Assembly: GCA_000431775.1 (NCBI GenBank)
Contig: FR888233.1
Coordinates: 19,827 to 57,569 of the forward strand
Reading direction: 5' to 3'
DNA length: 37,743 nt
Source of the DNA: Clostridium sp. CAG:413
GTDB taxonomy: Bacteria > Bacillota > Clostridia > Oscillospirales > Acutalibacteraceae
Position numbers and translations under genes: made by a program
Shown here: in pieces, positions 16,221-24,194 of the stretch
Numbering within the stretch: position 1 is the first letter of the stretch
Layout of the letters: every line of letters begins with the position of its first letter
The notes under the pieces: generated by a model
Seen by the model: only the letters and a program-made list of their open reading frames with translations
Told to the model about the DNA's origin: nothing
Database searches by the model: none

Positions 16221-16875
16221 GAATTATAAGCGGCTGACCCTCTTTGCCGGCCACTACGGCAGCGGCAAGACCAACCTTGCCGTCAACTATGCGCTCGCCC
16301 TGAGGCGCAGCGGCAAAAAGGTCAGGATAGCCGATCTGGATATAGTTAACCCGTATTTCCGCACCAAGGACAGTGCCGAGGAGCTTGCGGCGGCAGGCAT
16401 TGAGCTTGTCTCGCCGACCTATGCGAACACTAATCTCGATATCCCCGCCCTGCCGCAGGAGATGTACGGGCTGTTTGAGCGCCGTGACAGCTGCGCGGTC
16501 ATTGATGTCGGCGGCGACGACGCGGGCGCATATGCGCTCGGCAGATTCGCCCCTCTCATACTTGAGGAGAACGACTACGAGATGATATTCACGGTCAATT
16601 TCTACCGCCCCCTGACCCCGGACGCCGAGAGCGCCCTCGAGGTCATGCGGGAGATAGAGGCGGCGTGCGGCATACCGTTCACGGCGATTGCCGACAATTC
16701 CAATCTCGGCGACGAGACGCTGCCCGAGGATGTGGAGGCGACCGCGGAGCAGGCTCGCAGGCTCTCGGAGCTGAGCGGGCTGCCCGTCATAATGACGGCG
16801 GCGAGGGAGGATATCTGCGGCGGTATCAAGGCAGAGAAGCTCTTCCCTCTCAAGCTGCAAAAGAAATATTTTTGA
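16213..16875 (+). CDS. P-loop ATPase (CobQ/MinD/ParA-like) of unknown role
   Basis: 220 residues with a Walker A 'GHYGSGKTN' (about residues 13-21), then 'RIADLDIVNPYFRTKD' (a MinD/ParA-like strand with Asp residues) and 'CAVIDVGGDDAGAYAL' as a Walker B-like segment. It lacks the CxxC of Mrp/NBP35-type iron-sulfur carriers and has no HTH. The start at 16213 overlaps the aminotransferase stop by 8 nt, so it is clearly in the operon. No function can be assigned; a role in assembling or regulating the oxidoreductase that follows is a guess from position. The start ATG has no strong ribosome site, in keeping with translational coupling. Confidence 0.85.
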   Translation: MAENYKRLTLFAGHYGSGKTNLAVNYALALRRSGKKVRIADLDIVNPYFRTKDSAEELAAAGIELVSPTYANTNLDIPALPQEMYGLFERRDSCAVIDVGGDDAGAYALGRFAPLILEENDYEMIFTVNFYRPLTPDAESALEVMREIEAACGIPFTAIADNSNLGDETLPEDVEATAEQARRLSELSGLPVIMTAAREDICGGIKAEKLFPLKLQKKYF

Positions 16876-16892
16876 TATAAAGGAGACTGGAT

Positions 16893-17099
16893 ATGGCTAA
16901 GGTCACGTTTGACTCGGACAGATGCAAGGGCTGCGCTCTGTGCGTTGACGCCTGCCCGAAGAAGATCATCGTTATTGCCAAAAACAAAATAAATGCGAAA
17001 GGACATTCCCCGGCAGAGGTCACTCAGCCCGAGAAGTGCATCGGCTGCGCTTTCTGCGCCACGATGTGCCCCGACTGCGTGATAACCGTGGAGAAATGA
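16893..17099 (+). CDS. vorD: 2-oxoacid:ferredoxin oxidoreductase, ferredoxin-like delta subunit
   Basis: 68 residues with two 4Fe-4S motifs, 'CKGCALCVDACP' (about residues 11-22) and 'CIGCAFCATMCP' (about 49-60), the usual small electron-transfer subunit of four-part 2-oxoacid oxidoreductases. It precedes the alpha subunit by 9 nt. Ribosome site AAAGGAGA lies 9-10 nt upstream of the ATG. The gene letter follows common usage for 2-oxoisovalerate enzymes and is not proof of substrate. Confidence 0.9.
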   Translation: MAKVTFDSDRCKGCALCVDACPKKIIVIAKNKINAKGHSPAEVTQPEKCIGCAFCATMCPDCVITVEK

Positions 17100-17108
17100 G
17101 GTGACGAC

Positions 17109-18170
17109 ATGGCTGAGAAAGTATTGATGAAGGGCAACGAAGCTATCGCCGAGGCCGCTATCAGAGCCGGCTGCCGCCATTACTTCGGTTACCCGATAAC
17201 TCCGCAGACGGAGATAGCCGCCTATATGGCGAAGCGTATGCCCAAGATCGGCGGCACATTTTTGCAGGCGGAGAGCGAGATAGCTGCGATAAATATGGTC
17301 TACGGTGTTGCGGGTGCGGGCTTCAGGGTCATGACCTCGTCCTCAAGCCCCGGAGTTTCGCTTAAACAGGAGGGCATTTCATATATCGCGGGCTCGGATC
17401 TGCCCGCGCTCATAGTCAATGTGCAGAGGGGCGGCCCCGGCCTCGGCGGCATCCAGCCGTCACAGTCCGATTATTTCCAGGCAACCAAGGGCGGCGGCCA
17501 CGGCGATTATCATCTGATAGTCCTTGCCCCCGCAAGCGTGCAGGAGATGGCGGATCTGACCGTCAAGGCATTTGACCTCTCGGATAAATACCGCATTCCC
17601 GCAATGCTGCTTGCCGACGGCACGATGGGCCAGATGATGGAGCCCGTCTCGCTCGAGGGCATCACTGAGCATAAGGTTGAGAAGCCCTGGGCGGTCACAG
17701 GCACTCAGATGAAGAGAAAGCACAATATCATCAACTCGCTTTACCTCAAGCCCGAGGAGCTGGAGAAGATTAACTTCGCCCGCTACGAGAGATACGCCGA
17801 GGTGGAGAAGAACGAGCCGATGTGGGAAGAATACATGATGGAGGACGCCGAATACTGCGTAGTCGCCTACGGCATAGCCGCAAGGGTGTCAAAGAACGCG
17901 GTCACGGCGGCGAGGGCAAACGGAGTCAAAGTCGGCCTCATCAGACCGATAACCCTTTGGCCGTTCCCGACCGAGGCGCTTGCCGCGGCGGCAAAAAAGG
18001 TCAAGGCGTTTGTATCCGTCGAGCTTTCGATGGGTCAGATGATAGAGGATATACGCCTTGCCACCGGATGCAGCAGACCCGTTACGCTCTGCAACCGCGC
18101 GGGCGGCATGATCCCCGACCCCGAGCAGGTGCTCGAGGCAATAGCAAAATCAGCGGAGGTGAATGAATAA
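17109..18170 (+). CDS. vorB: 2-oxoacid:ferredoxin oxidoreductase alpha subunit (VorB-like)
   Basis: 353 residues, pyrimidine-binding half of the enzyme. Seen: 'KGNEAIAEAAIRAGCRHYFGYPITPQ' region (two adjoining stretches) at the N terminus, 'QAESEIAAINMVYGVAGAG', 'SSSPGVSLKQEGISY', and 'NVQRGGPGLGG', all conserved in the VOR/KOR alpha group. The reaction is reversible: 2-oxoacid + CoA + oxidised ferredoxin to acyl-CoA + CO2 + reduced ferredoxin. Sequence alone does not separate 2-oxoisovalerate from 2-oxoglutarate enzymes; context (BCAT, acyl-CoA synthetase, T-boxes) favours branched-chain 2-oxoacids. Its stop overlaps the next start by one base. Confidence 0.92.
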   Translation: MAEKVLMKGNEAIAEAAIRAGCRHYFGYPITPQTEIAAYMAKRMPKIGGTFLQAESEIAAINMVYGVAGAGFRVMTSSSSPGVSLKQEGISYIAGSDLPALIVNVQRGGPGLGGIQPSQSDYFQATKGGGHGDYHLIVLAPASVQEMADLTVKAFDLSDKYRIPAMLLADGTMGQMMEPVSLEGITEHKVEKPWAVTGTQMKRKHNIINSLYLKPEELEKINFARYERYAEVEKNEPMWEEYMMEDAEYCVVAYGIAARVSKNAVTAARANGVKVGLIRPITLWPFPTEALAAAAKKVKAFVSVELSMGQMIEDIRLATGCSRPVTLCNRAGGMIPDPEQVLEAIAKSAEVNE

Positions 18171-18922
18171 TGACCGTTTTTGAGAGACCGAAATCACTTG
18201 CGGATGTGCCGCTGCATTACTGCCCCGGCTGCACCCACGGCATAATTCACCGCCTTGTTGCCGAGGCGATAGACGAGCTTGGCATTGAGGGCAGGACGAT
18301 AGGCGTTGCCCCCGTCGGCTGCGCCGTCATGGCTTATGACTATTTCACCTGCGACATGGTGGAGGCTGCCCACGGCAGAGCGCCCGCCGTTGCGACGGGT
18401 CTTAAAAGAGCGCTGCCCGAGAATATCATATTCACCTATCAGGGTGACGGCGACCTTGCCTCAATAGGCATGGCGGAGACCGTCCACTCCGCGACAAGGA
18501 ACGAAAACATAACCGTCATATTTGTCAATAACGCAATATACGGCATGACGGGCGGTCAGATGGCTCCCACGTCGCTGCCCGGTCAGGTCACTCAGACATC
18601 GCCCTACGGCAGGGACGTCAAGACCGCGGGCTTCCCGATAAGGGTCTGCGAGCTGCTCGCCACCCTCGACGGCCCCGAATACATAGAGCGCGTCGCCGTC
18701 AACAATGTCAAGAATGTAAAGAACGCAAAGAAAGCGATCCTCAAGGCGTTTAAGAATCAGGTCGAGGGCAAGGGCTTCTCGCTCATCGAGGTCGTATCCT
18801 CCTGCCCGACCAACTGGGGCATGACCCCCACCGCCGCACTTGAATGGGTCGAGAATAAGATGCTGCCCTATTACCCGCTCGGCGTGTATAAGGACAGATC
18901 CGCCGAGAGCAAGGAGGGCTGA
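18170..18922 (+). CDS. vorA: 2-oxoacid:ferredoxin oxidoreductase beta subunit (thiamine pyrophosphate-binding)
   Basis: 250 residues. 'YCPGCTHGIIHRL' (about residues 17-29) and the TPP/Mg site 'GDGDLASIGMAE' with downstream 'NNAIYGMTGGQMAPT' (the NxxYGMTGGQ signature) are diagnostic for the TPP-binding subunit. The second half has an Ala/Lys/Asn-rich helix. Start is at the TAATG junction with the alpha subunit, implying coupling. Forms the active site with the alpha subunit. Confidence 0.93.
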   Translation: MTVFERPKSLADVPLHYCPGCTHGIIHRLVAEAIDELGIEGRTIGVAPVGCAVMAYDYFTCDMVEAAHGRAPAVATGLKRALPENIIFTYQGDGDLASIGMAETVHSATRNENITVIFVNNAIYGMTGGQMAPTSLPGQVTQTSPYGRDVKTAGFPIRVCELLATLDGPEYIERVAVNNVKNVKNAKKAILKAFKNQVEGKGFSLIEVVSSCPTNWGMTPTAALEWVENKMLPYYPLGVYKDRSAESKEG

Positions 18923-18924
18923 AA

Positions 18925-19461
18925 ATGACTACTCAGATACTTATAGCGGGATTCGGCGGCCAGGGCGTGCTCTTCGCCGGCAAATTCCTTGCATACAAAG
19001 GCCTCTCGGAGGGCAGAGAGGTGAGCTGGCTCCCCTCATACGGCCCCGAGATGAGAGGCGGCACGGCGAACTGCTCGGTCATCCTGAGCGATGAGCCCGT
19101 AGGCTCGCCGATAGTGGCGAAGCCCGACGTGCTTATGGCGATGAACCTGCCCTCGTTTGACAAATATGAGAGCAGCGTAGTCCCCGGCGGCTATGTCTTT
19201 GTGGACAGCACCCTTATCGCCCGCAAGGCACAGCGCACGGACATCAAGGCGTTCTATATCCCCGCCACCAAGATGGCGGCGGACGCAGGCACGCCCACTC
19301 TCGCCAACATGATAATCGTCGGCAAGATGATGAAGGAGACCGGCGCGGTCAGCCTTGAGGGGCTGGAGGCGATAATGAAGAAATTCGTGCCCGCAAAGCA
19401 CGCCGACCTCGTCGACGCGAATATGAACGCCATAATGGCGGGCTATAACTACGCCGACTGA
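18925..19461 (+). CDS. vorC: 2-oxoacid:ferredoxin oxidoreductase gamma subunit
   Basis: 178 residues, the POR gamma domain. It opens with '[19 protein letters not shown]', continues with '[18 protein letters not shown]' and '[13 protein letters not shown]', all standard for this subunit. It follows the beta subunit by 2 nt and is the last gene of T-box unit 2, closed by a strong terminator 15 nt later. Confidence 0.93.
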   Translation: MTTQILIAGFGGQGVLFAGKFLAYKGLSEGREVSWLPSYGPEMRGGTANCSVILSDEPVGSPIVAKPDVLMAMNLPSFDKYESSVVPGGYVFVDSTLIARKAQRTDIKAFYIPATKMAADAGTPTLANMIIVGKMMKETGAVSLEGLEAIMKKFVPAKHADLVDANMNAIMAGYNYAD

Positions 19462-19476
19462 ATATAATAAATGTAA

Positions 19477-19521
19477 AAAATCGCTCTGCCGTGAGCCGTG
19501 AGGCCGCAGCAGAGCGATTTT
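19477..19521. terminator. Bidirectional terminator between vorC and mgtE
   Basis: 13-bp inverted repeat AAAATCGCTCTGC (19477-19489) with GCAGAGCGATTTT (19509-19521) separated by 19 nt. A-tract on one side and T-tract on the other let it serve both the plus-strand operon and the converging mgtE. Confidence 0.85.
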
Positions 19522-19537
19522 GCTATACATTATATTA

Positions 19538-20896
19538 TTAATGAATGAGGAGCAAGTTTGCAAGTGAGAAGTAGATGATGAGCGTGATAATGTCGACTAT
19601 CGTGGTTATCATCGGGCCTGCCATGAGGGCGGGGTCGAGCTTTATGAGCTTCGCAAGGATAGGCAGCGTGCAGCCGATGAGCTTCGCAACGATAACAGCG
19701 CAGAACATTGCAAGCGACACGACAAAGAACATTTGTAATGTGCCGTCGCAGAACAGGTACATTCGCAGTATATTCACCGCTCCGAGCGCCGTGCCGCAAA
19801 GGATAGCGACCCTCAGCTCTTTGAACACTATCTTGAAATAATCTCTGGGCTCGAGCTTGCCGACGGCAAGACCGCGGATGATAAGGGTGGATACCTGGTT
19901 GCCTGCGTTTCCGCCGGTATCCATGAGCATGGGAATGGCGGCGGTCAGGGTGGTGAAGCCCGCGAGCAGCGCCTCATAGCCCTCGATTATCTTGCCGGTG
20001 AAGGTGCCGGATACCATAAGTATCAGCAGCCAGATGATACGGTTCCTTGTCTGCTTGAAAACGCCGGTCTTGAGGTAATCGTCGTCTGAGGGGGCGATAA
20101 GAGCCATCTTCTCAAAGTCCTCGGTGGTCTCCTCTTCAATGACATCAACAACGTCATCGACGGTGATTATGCCGACAAGGCGGTTTTCGTTATCGACAAC
20201 GGGAACGCTCAAAAGGTCGTATTTCTTAACGACCTCTGCCACGACCTCCTGGTCGTCAAGGGTGTTGACGGAGATGAGCTGGGCGTCGTCCTCCATAATA
20301 TCGCCGACGAGGGCGTTCTCATCGCAAAGCAGCAGTGAGAGCAGCGGCACGCTGCCGAGCAGGTGCCTCTCGCGGTCGGTGCAGTAGCAGGTGTAGACAG
20401 TCTCTTTGTCTACGCCTGTTTTTCTTATCTGCTCTATCGCCTGTGAGGCGGTGAAATTCGTGTGGAGCTGCACCATCTCAATGGTCATTATGCTGCCGGC
20501 GCTGTCCTCGGGGTATTTTAAGAATCTGTTTATCAGCTTGCGGGTCTCGGGGTCGGAGTGGGCAAGCACACGGGTGACGACGTTGGCGGGCATCTCCTCA
20601 AGGAAATCGACCGTATCGTCGAGGAACATTTCGTTGAGCAGGCGCTCAAGCTCGGCGTCGTTTATCATTCGCACGAGGTCGGTCTGCGTGTCGGATTCGA
20701 GGTAGGCAAAGACCTCTGCCGAGAGATCCTTTGGCAGCACGCGGAAGACAAAGAGCCTGTCCGCCGGCTCCAGCTCCTCCATAATGGTCGCGATATCGAC
20801 CACGTTCATTTCGATCAGGATGTCACGCAGCGCTGAGATCTCGCCCTCAAAGATGAGCTTCCTTATGCTGTGGAGCATGAATTCGTTGGTGTCCAT
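19538..20896 (-). CDS. mgtE: Magnesium transporter MgtE
   Basis: Mg2+ channel/transporter, 452 residues, normal family length. Order: helical N domain (1 to about 120), two CBS domains (about 130-250, with 'LGSVPLLSLLL' and 'SVPVVDNENRLVGIITVDDV'), the connecting 'plug' helix, then five membrane helices (about 285-450) containing the pore signature 'PMLMDTGGNAGNQVSTL'. I chose ATG 20896 since GAAAGGAGA lies about 9 nt upstream; the longer open frame starts inside the leader. The last residues are hydrophobic and end at 'LLIH'. Convergent to the oxidoreductase operon. Confidence 0.95.
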   Translation of the reverse strand: MDTNEFMLHSIRKLIFEGEISALRDILIEMNVVDIATIMEELEPADRLFVFRVLPKDLSAEVFAYLESDTQTDLVRMINDAELERLLNEMFLDDTVDFLEEMPANVVTRVLAHSDPETRKLINRFLKYPEDSAGSIMTIEMVQLHTNFTASQAIEQIRKTGVDKETVYTCYCTDRERHLLGSVPLLSLLLCDENALVGDIMEDDAQLISVNTLDDQEVVAEVVKKYDLLSVPVVDNENRLVGIITVDDVVDVIEEETTEDFEKMALIAPSDDDYLKTGVFKQTRNRIIWLLILMVSGTFTGKIIEGYEALLAGFTTLTAAIPMLMDTGGNAGNQVSTLIIRGLAVGKLEPRDYFKIVFKELRVAILCGTALGAVNILRMYLFCDGTLQMFFVVSLAMFCAVIVAKLIGCTLPILAKLIKLDPALMAGPMITTIVDIITLIIYFSLANLLLIH

Positions 20897-21326
20897 AAAA
20901 AAACGTCTCCTTTCTTCACCGACAGGGTCGGCTCCGCAAAGGCGACGCAAAACAAATAGAAGCGATCAAACGGATCACTTATATGGCGATAAAGGCGGCG
21001 CCGCCCCTGCGATATGAATTTAAAAAGCTCCTACTTCGAGGGTTAGGGGTATCGGAACCTGCCATTATTTTCACCACACTTTTCATAATTATTTTTTACA
21101 ACCCAATGTTACACCCAAAATCGCCTCAAGTCAAGTGAAATCGCAAAAAAATCCGTAAAAATAAAATATTCGGTAAAATTGCCGAAAAAGCGAGCTACAG
21201 GGGGTATTTTGAACGAAAACGGGGGAATTACGGGCGAAAATTTGGTTTTCGGCGAATATCGCCGTAAGGCAAACGGCTTTAAGGAAGGCGGCGTTTGCGC
21301 TTAGGGTGAGAGAAAGGAGATGCGCG
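20897..21326. other. 430-nt intergenic region: mgtE leader and upstream region of the phage module
   Basis: Read toward mgtE, positions 21060 to 20900 hold a GC-rich tract containing the self-complementary GGCGGCGCCGCC (20994-21005) and a possible long-range CCCCT/AGGGG pair, suggesting a structured leader. I could not match it to the M-box or another known riboswitch. Read toward the phage module, there is a perfect CGGCGA-ATA-TCGCCG repeat (21250-21264) and GCAAACG/CGTTTGC arms (21269-21298) just before terS. No tRNA and no convincing promoter were found. Confidence 0.5.
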
Positions 21327-21803
21327 ATGAAGAAATTGAGCGAAAAAGAGGCGCTTTTTTGCGCCTACGCCGCAGAGGGGGCGGATCCGAGGGGATGCGC
21401 CGCAAGGGCGGGGTATTCGGTCGTGCCGTCGAGGGCGGCGGCGCGCCTGCTCGCCCGTGAGGATATCCGAAACCGCATAAAGCAATTGCAGGAGGAGCGG
21501 CAGAGTTGCTCAAGGGTCGAGAGCGGGCTTCGCAAGCTGGCGTTCGGCTCGTCGGCGGACGCATTCAAACTGCTGCTCGGCGGAGAGGAGCTGAGCGCCG
21601 AGGATATCGAGCGGCTCGACCTTTTTAACGTCTCGGATATCAAGAGACCGAAGGGCGGCGGGCTGGAGATTAAATTCTATGACCGTCTAAAGGCGATGGA
21701 GAGGCTCGCAGCCATCGGCGGGGGAGTTGAAGCGGCGCAGAGCAGCTTTGCGGGCGCGCTAATGGAGGGTGCACGGCTGCTCGGCGGGGAGGCGGAGGAT
21801 TGA
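21327..21803 (+). CDS. Phage terminase small subunit
   Basis: 158 residues. DNA-recognition subunit of the packaging terminase, of the Terminase_2 type: N-terminal helix-turn-helix-like region ('LSEKEALFCAYAAEGADPRG', then 'AARAGYSVVPSRAAARLL') followed by 'DIRNRIKQLQEE' and a coiled oligomerisation part, with 'FYDRLKAMERLAAIGG' near the C terminus, typical of these proteins. ATG 21327 is 7 nt after AAAGGAGA. Overlaps the large subunit by 4 nt. Confidence 0.82.
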   Translation: MKKLSEKEALFCAYAAEGADPRGCAARAGYSVVPSRAAARLLAREDIRNRIKQLQEERQSCSRVESGLRKLAFGSSADAFKLLLGGEELSAEDIERLDLFNVSDIKRPKGGGLEIKFYDRLKAMERLAAIGGGVEAAQSSFAGALMEGARLLGGEAED

Positions 21804-23062
21804 AGAAGCAGGAATTCGCGCCTTTTTCCGCAAAACAGACCGCTGCGCTCTGTTGGTGGGTGGACGGCAGCCCTTACAGCGGCTGCGACGGCATAATCTG
21901 CGACGGGGCGGTGCGCTCGGGCAAGACCCTGTGCACCTCGGTGTCGTTTGTGGCGTGGGCGTTCTCGGCGTTCAGCGACCGATCGTTCGCCCTTTGCGGC
22001 AAGACAATAGCCTCGCTGCGGCGCAATGTTGTCACCTCGCTCCTGCCCGTGCTGCGGGAGCTCGGCTTTGACTGCGCCGAGAAATATTCACGTAACCTTA
22101 TAGAGATATCCTGCGGCGGGCGTATGAACCGCTTCTATCTCTTCGGCGGCAAGGACGAGGGCTCGGCGGCGCTGATACAGGGCATGACCCTTGCGGGCGT
22201 GCTGCTTGACGAGGTCACGCTGATGCCCCGCTCATTCGTCGAGCAGGCGCTTGCCCGCTGCTCGGTTGAGGGCTCAAAGCTCTGGTTCAACTGCAACCCC
22301 GAGCACCCGATGCACTGGTTTCACGAGGAGTGGGTCAAGAAGCACAGGGAGAAAAACTGCCTCTATCTGCACTTCACGATGCGGGATAATCCCTCGCTCA
22401 CGCCCGCGATAATCGACCGCTATGAGAAGCTGTATTCCGGCGCGTTCTATGAGCGGTTCGTGCTCGGCAGGTGGGTCGCCGCCCAGGGCAGCGTATATCC
22501 GATGTTCTCTCAGAGCGCCCATGTCAAAGAGCCGCCGCAGGGATTTGAGAAATTCTATATCTCCTGCGATTACGGCACAGTCAACCCGTCGTCCTTCGGC
22601 CTTTGGGGACTGAGCGCAGGGGTGTGGTACCGCATAGGCGAATACTACTACGACTCCCGCAGGGTGGGCGAGCAGCGTACGGACAGCGAGCATTACTCCG
22701 CCCTGCTCGACCTTGCGGGCGGGCGCAAAATCGAGGCGGTCATAGTCGACCCCTCGGCGGCGAGCTTCATCGAGTGCATCAGGCGCGACGGCCGCTTCAC
22801 CGTCATCCCCGCAAGGAACGATGTGCTCGACGGCATCCGCCGAGTCTCCGACAGCCTCAAAAGCGGCAGGATCCTTTTCTCCCCCGCCTGCCGTGATTCG
22901 ATAAGGGAATTCGGTCTTTACCGCTGGGAGGAGAACTCCGCAAAGGACGCGGTGAGGAAGGAAAACGATCACGCAATGGACGATATCCGCTATTTTGTAT
23001 CCACGGTGCTGAATGAGGATGCGGACGACGGATTCTTTGCCGTTGCGGCAAGGAGGTGCTGA
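21800..23062 (+). CDS. Phage terminase large subunit (PBSX-type)
   Basis: Packaging motor, 420 residues, normal length for PBSX/Terminase_3-like proteins. ATPase: Walker A 'DGAVRSGKT' (about residues 35-43), Walker B 'AGVLLDEVTLM' (about 133-143), coupling region 'WFNCNPEHPMHWF'. Nuclease: acidic motifs in 'SCDYGTVNPSSFG', 'EAVIVDPSAAS' and the final 'HAMDDIRYF'. All key residues look intact. The start codon is TTG, overlapping the terS stop by 4 nt with GGCGGAGG just upstream. No sign of frameshift. Confidence 0.95.
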   Translation: MKKQEFAPFSAKQTAALCWWVDGSPYSGCDGIICDGAVRSGKTLCTSVSFVAWAFSAFSDRSFALCGKTIASLRRNVVTSLLPVLRELGFDCAEKYSRNLIEISCGGRMNRFYLFGGKDEGSAALIQGMTLAGVLLDEVTLMPRSFVEQALARCSVEGSKLWFNCNPEHPMHWFHEEWVKKHREKNCLYLHFTMRDNPSLTPAIIDRYEKLYSGAFYERFVLGRWVAAQGSVYPMFSQSAHVKEPPQGFEKFYISCDYGTVNPSSFGLWGLSAGVWYRIGEYYYDSRRVGEQRTDSEHYSALLDLAGGRKIEAVIVDPSAASFIECIRRDGRFTVIPARNDVLDGIRRVSDSLKSGRILFSPACRDSIREFGLYRWEENSAKDAVRKENDHAMDDIRYFVSTVLNEDADDGFFAVAARRC

Positions 23063-23063
23063 A

Positions 23064-24194
23064 ATAGGCATTTTTAAGGACAGAAAAGCGGCGAGGATAT
23101 CCGCACCCGTCGCTCAAAACAGGGGCAGGCATATATTCGGGATGCTCGACGATTATGTGCCGCTCGGCGCGCCGCAGGCGAGGCTCTATTACGCCCTGCG
23201 GGAGGCCGTGCCGATAATCGATGCGGCGGTATTCAAGATAGTGCGTCTTGTGGGAGGCTTTACGGTGGAGTGCGGAGACAAGGCGGCTCAGCGTGAGCTG
23301 AGGGCTTTCATCGAGGACGTTCCCGTGGGCGGCAACCGCATGGGTATGGCGGCGTTCATCTCAAGCTATCTTGAGCAGCTGCTGACCTGCGGCACGGCGG
23401 TCGGCGAGATAATCACCGACACCGAAGGCACCCCGAGGGCGCTTTTTAACACGCCGCCCGACGATATAACGCTTAAAAGGAATAAAAACGGCGTTGATAT
23501 CGACATTTTCACGGGCTGCGGGCCGGGGATGAAACGGGTAGCCAGACCCGAGCTCTGCCTGCTCAGCGTGCTTGACCCTCAGCCGGGTGCGCTCACGGGC
23601 ACTTCACTGCTCAAGGGTCTGCCGTTCGTCAGCTCGGTGCTGCTCAAGATATTCGAGAGCATCGGCGCGAATTGGGAGAGGGTAGGCAACCTGCGCTTCG
23701 CCGTGACCTATAACCCGAAGAACGACGCTATAGACCGCGCCTACGCCAAGGACAGAGCCTTGCAGGTGGCAAAGGAATGGGGCGAGGCGATGCAGAGCGG
23801 CTCGGAGATAAGGGACTTTGTGGCGGTCGGCGACGTGCAGATAAAGGTCATCGGGGCGGATAATCAGATACTCGACAGCGAGGTGCCCGTGCGCCAGCTT
23901 CTGGAGCAGATAGTTGCCAAGACGGGGCTGCCGCCCTTTATGCTCGGGCTTTCGTGGTCGAGCACGGAGAGAATGTCCTCTCAGCAGGCGGACGCTCTCA
24001 CCAGCGAGCTTGAGGCGTATCGCCGCATACTCACGCCCGTCATCAGGAGGATATGCACGGCGTTCCTGCGAAGCAGGGGCTGCGGCTGCACCGCCGAGGT
24101 CGTCTGGGACGACATCACGCTCCAGGACGAGGTAGAGCAGAGCAAGGCCGCCCTCTACAGGGCGCAGGCCAAGAAACTTAACGGAGGCGAATAA
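23064..24194 (+). CDS. Phage portal protein, apparent ATA start
   Basis: 376 residues from the proposed start. SPP1/HK97-like portal: 'YYALREAVPIIDAAVFKIV', 'ERVGNLRFAVTYNP', 'VPVRQLLEQIVAKTGLPPFMLGL' region (clipped), and 'SSTERMSSQQADALTSEL' are all recognisable as a phage portal. The expected N terminus 'xGIFKDRK' begins at 23064 with codon ATA, exactly 7 nt after a perfect AAGGAGG. Either ATA is used as a weak start, or ATG mutated to ATA and translation now begins at in-frame ATG 23013 or 23019 inside terL, which has a poor ribosome site. The stop abuts the protease start codon. Confidence 0.85.
   Translation: MGIFKDRKAARISAPVAQNRGRHIFGMLDDYVPLGAPQARLYYALREAVPIIDAAVFKIVRLVGGFTVECGDKAAQRELRAFIEDVPVGGNRMGMAAFISSYLEQLLTCGTAVGEIITDTEGTPRALFNTPPDDITLKRNKNGVDIDIFTGCGPGMKRVARPELCLLSVLDPQPGALTGTSLLKGLPFVSSVLLKIFESIGANWERVGNLRFAVTYNPKNDAIDRAYAKDRALQVAKEWGEAMQSGSEIRDFVAVGDVQIKVIGADNQILDSEVPVRQLLEQIVAKTGLPPFMLGLSWSSTERMSSQQADALTSELEAYRRILTPVIRRICTAFLRSRGCGCTAEVVWDDITLQDEVEQSKAALYRAQAKKLNGGE

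Noticed and set aside
17109..19461. Assignment of the oxidoreductase as 2-oxoglutarate synthase (KorABCD)
   Set aside because: Sequence similarity cannot exclude it, but BCAT, branched-acid-type synthetases and Leu/Ile T-boxes around it make a branched-chain substrate more likely; kept only as an alternative.
20897..21110. M-box magnesium riboswitch before mgtE
   Set aside because: Expected from gene function, but the conserved GGUGAGGCUCC-type blocks are not visible on the minus strand.
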